A stretch of 64,000 bases of DNA from Streptosporangium subroseum (lineage in GTDB: Bacteria; Actinomycetota; Actinomycetes; Streptosporangiales; Streptosporangiaceae). The number at the start of each line of letters is the position of its first letter. Position 1 is the first letter of the stretch. Shown here piece by piece: positions 59,410 to 64,000 of the stretch. The notes under the pieces were generated by a model that was not told the origin of the DNA, made no database searches, and worked only from the letters and a program-made list of their open reading frames with translations. Position numbers and translations under genes: made by a program. Location: the NCBI RefSeq assembly GCF_900188345.1, contig NZ_FZOD01000009.1, forward strand, positions 168,907-232,906, read 5' to 3'.

Positions 59410-59516
59410 TGAGCGCCGAAGCACTCGCCCTCGCCCCCACGGATCTGCTGGTCGGCGGCGAGTGGCGGGTATGGGCGTCGATCGCGCCGAAAATCGCCTC
59501 GGATACTCCGCGGTAG
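59409..59516 (+). pseudogene. Truncated aldehyde dehydrogenase (first ~20 residues only)
   Basis: ATG 59409 overlaps the E1 beta stop (TGATG) and the frame reads APTDLLVGGEWR, the standard start of an aldehyde dehydrogenase (LLIGGEW). It then continues with unrelated residues and stops at 59514-59516 after 35 codons. The coding match ends at about 59468, which marks a deletion or recombination junction. Confidence 0.65.
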
Positions 59517-59872
59517 CAATGAGCCCGATTACGGCGGTTCTCAAAGGAGATCCCACGAGCGGGACCATGCACATGCCGTCGCGTAAGCCGTACGCGAAGA
59601 AGGGACGTGAATGGTCACCTCCGGAGCTCTGGCATTTCGTGATCATTCTGTGTCTATACGTGCCGGACGCAAGCGTGTTAGAACCAAAACAATTAACCGT
59701 CGAGCCATAAAAGGCTTGTTGCTGGCACGTCTCCATCCCGTTCGACAGCACAACGGAGGCAGTACCCCTCCGGTTCTCCCACATCACCCCCCGGCAACAC
59801 GCGTCGGCGCGCGCATTGCCTGACTGAGGCATGAGGTCAGGTCGAAATGCACATGCATACCGGAGTTCACCC
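59517..59872. other. Intergenic region beyond the operon breakpoint
   Basis: This AT-richer stretch contains a 63-codon plus-strand frame from ATG 59519 (MSPITAVLKGDPTSGTMHMP...), without a good ribosome-binding site or known family. No transposase or terminal inverted repeat is recognised. The promoter of the ThuA gene should lie near its end. Confidence 0.4.
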
Positions 59873-62800
59873 ATGCAGCGCGCGAGGTGCGGCATGAGAA
59901 GAATGCTCGCAACCCTGTTGCTGCTCCTCTCCACCCTCGTAGTCCCCTCTCTCGCGGTCCCCGCGCAAGCCTCGGCCGCCGCGGACGCGCCGTTCTCCGC
60001 GCTGGTCTTCTCCAAGACCGCCGGCTTCCGGCACACCTCCATCCCGGCGGGCATCGCCGCGATCAAGCAACTGGGACAGGAACACGGCTTCACCGTCGAC
60101 GCCACCGAGGACGCCGGCGCCTTCACCGTGGGGAACCTGGCCAAGTACCAGGTCGTACTCTTCCTGTCCACCACGGGTGACGTGCTGAACGCCGCCCAGC
60201 AGACCGCCTTCGAGAGCTACATCAAGGGCGGCGGCGGGTTCGCGGGCGTGCACGCGGCCTCCGACACCGAGTACGACTGGCCCTGGTACGGCAAGCTGGT
60301 CGGCGCGTACTTCAAACAGCACCCCACGCCCCAGCAGGCCGTCGTCAAGGTCGAGGACCCCGCTCACCCCTCCACCGCGGGGCTGCCCGCCCGCTGGACC
60401 CGCAACGACGAGTGGTACGACTTCCGCACCGACCCGCGGGGCACGGTCCACGTCCTGACCTCCATGGACGAGACCAGCTACAGCGGCGGCACGATGGGCG
60501 CCGACCACCCCAACAGCTGGTGCCAGAACTACGACGGCGGCCGCTCCTGGTACACCGCGCTGGGCCACGACGACCAGTCCTTCGCCGAGCCGAACTTCCT
60601 GAATATGCTGCTGGGCGGCCTGCAGACCGCGGCCGGTGTGGTGCCGGCCGACTGCTCGGCCAGTCTGGACTCGGCGTTCGCCAAGGTCACGCTCGACGAC
60701 AACACCTCCAACCCGATGGTGCTGGACGTCGCCGCGGACGGCACCGTCTTCTACATCGACCTGGTCGGGGACGTCAAGGCGGTCAAGCCGGGCGGCGGTG
60801 TGGTCACCTCCGGTCACCTGAACGTCTTCACCGCCAACGAAGGCGGCCTGCTCGGCCTGGCCCTCGACCCGGCGTTCGCCACCAACCGCTGGGCGTACCT
60901 GTACTACTCCCCGCAGGACAAGGTCGTGGACCGGCTGTCGCGCTTCACCATCAGGTCGGACCTGACGCTCGACCTCACCAGCGAGAAGGTCGTGCTGGAG
61001 GTGCCGGTGCAGCGGGCCGAGTGCTGCCACCACGGCGGCGGCATGGTGTTCGACAAGGCCACGGGCGACCTGTGGCTGGCCGTCGGCGACAACACCAACC
61101 CCTTCGCCTCCGACGGGTACGCCCCGATCGACGAGCGCGCGGGCCGGGACAGCTGGGACGCGCAGCGCAGCTCGGCGAACTCCAACGACCTTCGCGGCAA
61201 GCTGCTGCGCATCCACCCCGAGCCCGGCGGCACGTACACCATCCCCACGGGCAACCTGTTCCCGCCGGGCACGGCCAAGACCCGCCCGGAGATCTACGGG
61301 ATGGGCTTCCGCAACCCGTTCAGGATCGGCATCGACCCCAAGACGCACAAGCCGTTGGTCGCCGACTACGGACCGGACGCGGGCAACGCCAGCCCCACGC
61401 GTGGTCCGGAGAACACCGTCGAGTGGAACCTCGTCAACGGCCCGGGCTTCTACGGCTGGCCGTACTGCGTCGGCAACAACAAGCCCTACATCGACTTCGA
61501 CTTCGCGACGAACACCTCCAAGCAGGCGTACAACTGCGCGGCGCCGAAGAACGACTCGCCCAACAACACCGGCATCACGGACCTGCCCGCGGTCAAGGCC
61601 GCCACGGTCTACTACCACTACGCCGCCGACCCCGCGTTCCCCGAACTGGGCGGCGGCGGTGCGCCCATGGCCGGGCCCGCCTACCGCTTCGACCCGGCGC
61701 TGGTGTCGGACCGCAAGTGGCCCGCCTACTGGGACGGCAAGGCCGTCTTCGGCGAGTGGAACCAGAATCACCTGTACTCCTTCCAGCTCAGCGCCGACGG
61801 CTCACAACTGACCGACATCAACCCGATGCTGGGCTCGATGAGCTTCAAGAAGCCGATGGACATGAAGTTCGGCCCTGACGGGGCGCTCTACCTCATCGAG
61901 TGGGGCTCGGGCTTCGGCGGCAACAACACCGACTCCGGCATCTACCGGATCGACTACACGCGGGGCAACCGGGCGCCGGTCGCCCAGGCCAAGGCCGACA
62001 AGACCTCCGGCCCCGCGCCACTGACCGTGAATTTCTCCAGCGCCGGATCCGCCGACCCCGACGGCACGCCGCTCACCTACGCCTGGGACTTCGACGGCAA
62101 CGGCAGCGTCGACTCCACCGAGGCGAACCCCTCCCGCACCTACACCGTGGCGGGCAACTTCTCCGCCGTGCTGACCGTTAAGGACGCGGGCGGCAAGACC
62201 GCCACCGCCAACGTGCCGATCGTGGTCGGCAACACCGCGCCCACCGTGACGATTAACCTGCCGCCCAACGGCAGCCTGTTCACCTTCGGCGACCGGGTCA
62301 ACTTCACCGTCACGGTCACCGACCCCGAGGACGGCACGATCGACTGCGCGAACGTGAAGATCCAGGCGATCCTGGGCCACGACACGCACGGTCACCCGCT
62401 CGACCAGTACACCGGCTGCTCGGGCACCGTCCAGACCACCCTGTCCTCCGGGCACAGCGAGGGCGACAACGTCTTCTACGTGCTGGAGGCCAGTTATACC
62501 GACAAGGGCGGCGCCGGCTCCTCGGCACCGCTGACCGGCAGGGCCCAAACGCTCCTGCAGCCCAAGCACAAGCAGGCCGAGTTCTTCACCGCGACCGGGC
62601 GCGTCCCCGGCGGCACCGGCACCGGTGATCCCGGGGTGCGGGTGGAGACGACCTCCGACCCGCAGGGCGGCTTCAACAACATCGCCTTCATCGAGGATGG
62701 CGACTACTGGAGCCACGACCCGGTCAACCTGTCGGGAATCGAGCGCCTGAGCTTCCGCGCGGCCTCCGGCTCCGCCGGCGGCACGATCGAGGTCCGGGCG

Positions 62801-64000
62801 GGCGCGGTGGACGGTCCGCTGGTCGGGAAGGCCACGGTGACCGGCACCGGCGGCTGGCAGACCTACCAGAACTTCCCGGTGACGCTGACCAACCCGCCGA
62901 CCTCCAGCGGGCCGCTGTACTTCGTCGTCCGCAAGCCGGCGGGCAGCGGCGACAACGGCTCGCTGATCAACGTCAACTGGACCGACTTCATCGCCAAGAG
63001 TGTCAACGGCGTCACCCTGAGCGCCAACCCCACCAGCCTGTCCTTCGGCACGCGCAACACCGGCACGACCAGTCCGGCGCAGGCCGTCACGGTCACCAAC
63101 ACCGGCAGCGCGGCGGCGGCCCTGAGCGGCGTCACCGTCACCGGTGACTACGCGCAGACCAACACCTGCGGCACCTCGCTGGCCGCGGGTGCGTCCTGCA
63201 CGGTCAACGTCACCTTCACCCCGACCGCCTCGGGCAGCCGTCCCGGCACGCTCAACGTGGCGAGCAACGACGTGAACGGCCCGCTGTCGGTGGGCCTGTC
63301 CGGCAGCGGTGTCACCTCGACCACCAACCTGGCGCTCGGCGCGACGATGACGGCCAGCAGCTCCAACGGCGGTTACCCGTCGGGCAACGCCAACGATGAC
63401 AACACCGCCACCTACTGGGAGGCCGGCGGCGCCTTCCCGCAGTGGCTGCAGGCCGACCTCGGCTCCGCCCAGAGCATCGGCTCCATCACCCTGAAGCTGC
63501 CGCCGCCGGCCGCGTGGGCGACCAGAACGCAGACCCTGTCGGTCGAGGGCAGCACCAACGGCTCCACCTGGACCACCCTCAAGGCCTCGGCCGGCTACAC
63601 CTTCAACCCCTCCACCGGCAACACCGTCACCATCCCCCTGACCTCCGCCACCGTGCGCCAGGTCCGGCTGAACGTCACCGCCAACACCGGCTGGAGCGCG
63701 GCCCAGATCGCGGAGTTCCAGATCTTCCCGGGCACCGGCGGCCCCGTCCAGACCGTGTCCCTGTCGGCCTCCCCGACCAGCCTGGCCTTCGCCGCCCGAA
63801 CGGTCGCCAGCACCAGCCCGGCACAGACCGTCACCATCACCAACAACGGCACCGCGTCGGCGACGCTCGGCACGGTCGCCACCACCGGCGACTACGCCCA
63901 GACCAAGACCTGCGCCACCACCCTGGCCGCGGGAGCCTCCTGCACGGTCAGCGTCACCTTCACCCCGACCGCGACGGGCACCCGCACCGGCGCCCTGAGC
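59873..64000 (+). CDS. Giant secreted ThuA / sorbosone-dehydrogenase / PKD / discoidin protein (runs off the window)
   Basis: ATG 59873 (GGAG upstream; ATG 59894 is an alternative) opens a frame of at least 1376 codons. A signal peptide covers about residues 1-36. Domains in order: ThuA (~40-260; GGGGFAGVHAASD), sorbosone/glucose dehydrogenase beta-propeller (~275-690; NEGGLLGLALDP, CHHGGGMVFD, GMGFRNPFRIGID), PKD (~700-780; PLTYAWDFDGNGSVD), a carbohydrate-binding-like region (~900-1035), a choice-of-anchor/ASPM-SPD-2-Hydin repeat (~1042-1145), an F5/8 discoidin-type domain (~1149-1290) and a second anchor repeat from ~1292. It is probably an extracellular polysaccharide- or sugar-processing enzyme bound to glycans. 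Confidence 0.92.
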   Translation, partial: MQRARCGMRRMLATLLLLLSTLVVPSLAVPAQASAAADAPFSALVFSKTAGFRHTSIPAGIAAIKQLGQEHGFTVDATEDAGAFTVGNLAKYQVVLFLSTTGDVLNAAQQTAFESYIKGGGGFAGVHAASDTEYDWPWYGKLVGAYFKQHPTPQQAVVKVEDPAHPSTAGLPARWTRNDEWYDFRTDPRGTVHVLTSMDETSYSGGTMGADHPNSWCQNYDGGRSWYTALGHDDQSFAEPNFLNMLLGGLQTAAGVVPADCSASLDSAFAKVTLDDNTSNPMVLDVAADGTVFYIDLVGDVKAVKPGGGVVTSGHLNVFTANEGGLLGLALDPAFATNRWAYLYYSPQDKVVDRLSRFTIRSDLTLDLTSEKVVLEVPVQRAECCHHGGGMVFDKATGDLWLAVGDNTNPFASDGYAPIDERAGRDSWDAQRSSANSNDLRGKLLRIHPEPGGTYTIPTGNLFPPGTAKTRPEIYGMGFRNPFRIGIDPKTHKPLVADYGPDAGNASPTRGPENTVEWNLVNGPGFYGWPYCVGNNKPYIDFDFATNTSKQAYNCAAPKNDSPNNTGITDLPAVKAATVYYHYAADPAFPELGGGGAPMAGPAYRFDPALVSDRKWPAYWDGKAVFGEWNQNHLYSFQLSADGSQLTDINPMLGSMSFKKPMDMKFGPDGALYLIEWGSGFGGNNTDSGIYRIDYTRGNRAPVAQAKADKTSGPAPLTVNFSSAGSADPDGTPLTYAWDFDGNGSVDSTEANPSRTYTVAGNFSAVLTVKDAGGKTATANVPIVVGNTAPTVTINLPPNGSLFTFGDRVNFTVTVTDPEDGTIDCANVKIQAILGHDTHGHPLDQYTGCSGTVQTTLSSGHSEGDNVFYVLEASYTDKGGAGSSAPLTGRAQTLLQPKHKQAEFFTATGRVPGGTGTGDPGVRVETTSDPQGGFNNIAFIEDGDYWSHDPVNLSGIERLSFRAASGSAGGTIEVRAGAVDGPLVGKATVTGTGGWQTYQNFPVTLTNPPTSSGPLYFVVRKPAGSGDNGSLINVNWTDFIAKSVNGVTLSANPTSLSFGTRNTGTTSPAQAVTVTNTGSAAAALSGVTVTGDYAQTNTCGTSLAAGASCTVNVTFTPTASGSRPGTLNVASNDVNGPLSVGLSGSGVTSTTNLALGATMTASSSNGGYPSGNANDDNTATYWEAGGAFPQWLQADLGSAQSIGSITLKLPPPAAWATRTQTLSVEGSTNGSTWTTLKASAGYTFNPSTGNTVTIPLTSATVRQVRLNVTANTGWSAAQIAEFQIFPGTGGPVQTVSLSASPTSLAFAARTVASTSPAQTVTITNNGTASATLGTVATTGDYAQTKTCATTLAAGASCTVSVTFTPTATGTRTGALS

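Noticed and set aside
59462..59710. Insertion sequence at the aldehyde dehydrogenase breakpoint
   Set aside because: No transposase motif, terminal inverted repeats or target duplication could be found.

Overview
The window reads as a chromosomal segment of a high-GC actinomycete. The G/C-rich third codon positions, frequent GTG and TTG starts behind strong Shine-Dalgarno sequences, four-base start/stop overlaps, LAL-type and XRE/NB-ARC regulators, and a family of secreted proteins all fit. The gene families would suit a Streptosporangiaceae-like organism, but that placement is inference. No rRNA, tRNA, CRISPR array, transposase or phage gene was found. Much of the segment looks like accessory catabolic and specialised-metabolism DNA.

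Layout: 1-1.3 kb holds a MarR gene divergent from a truncated MMPL exporter, with a near-perfect operator between them. 1.5-4.2 kb holds two unrecognised genes around a standalone AICAR formyltransferase. 4.3-10.2 kb is a minus-strand catabolic operon (enoyl-CoA hydratase, CaiB-type CoA transferase, DUF302, ketopantoate-reductase-like, lactate-monooxygenase-like) divergent from an HxlR regulator. 10.4-14.2 kb holds an enolase-superfamily enzyme, an unknown gene and a stretch of decayed genes (SDR, MFS, another SDR end and an unrecognised remnant). 14.3-20.8 kb is a carotenoid cluster (crtI, crtB, crtA-like, plsY-like acyltransferase, GT2 glycosyltransferase, second crtI-like gene); a CruF-type hydratase at 26.8-27.8 kb extends it. 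21-31.4 kb contains secreted proteins (phytase-like esterase, SapA-like protein, tandem-PHP hydrolase), a LAL regulator and a pyrophosphatase. 31.5-37.2 kb has an amine oxidase, two luciferase-like monooxygenases, an MFS exporter and a 51-residue small gene.

37.6-44 kb and 52.6-59.5 kb appear to be two halves of one LacI regulon. Near-identical GCAA-type palindromes lie in front of the LacI/binding-protein operon, the ABC transporter operon, the divergent M24/hydrolase pair and the dehydrogenase operon. The regulon would combine uptake (ABC transporter), a beta-propeller protein, a C-C hydrolase, two metal-site-depleted M24 proteins, a 3-hydroxyisobutyrate-dehydrogenase-like enzyme and a 2-oxoacid dehydrogenase E1 pair. 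It ends in a truncated aldehyde dehydrogenase. The halves are separated by an 8.5-kb block with an asparagine synthase, a CrtO-like flavoprotein and a giant XRE/NB-ARC/TPR/LuxR regulator. The window ends inside a very large secreted ThuA/sorbosone-dehydrogenase protein.

A recurring oddity is degenerate tandem repeats with 24- or 36-nt periods at gene ends, some extending the reading frames, and a 45-bp segment copied from one gene into the 3' end of its neighbour.
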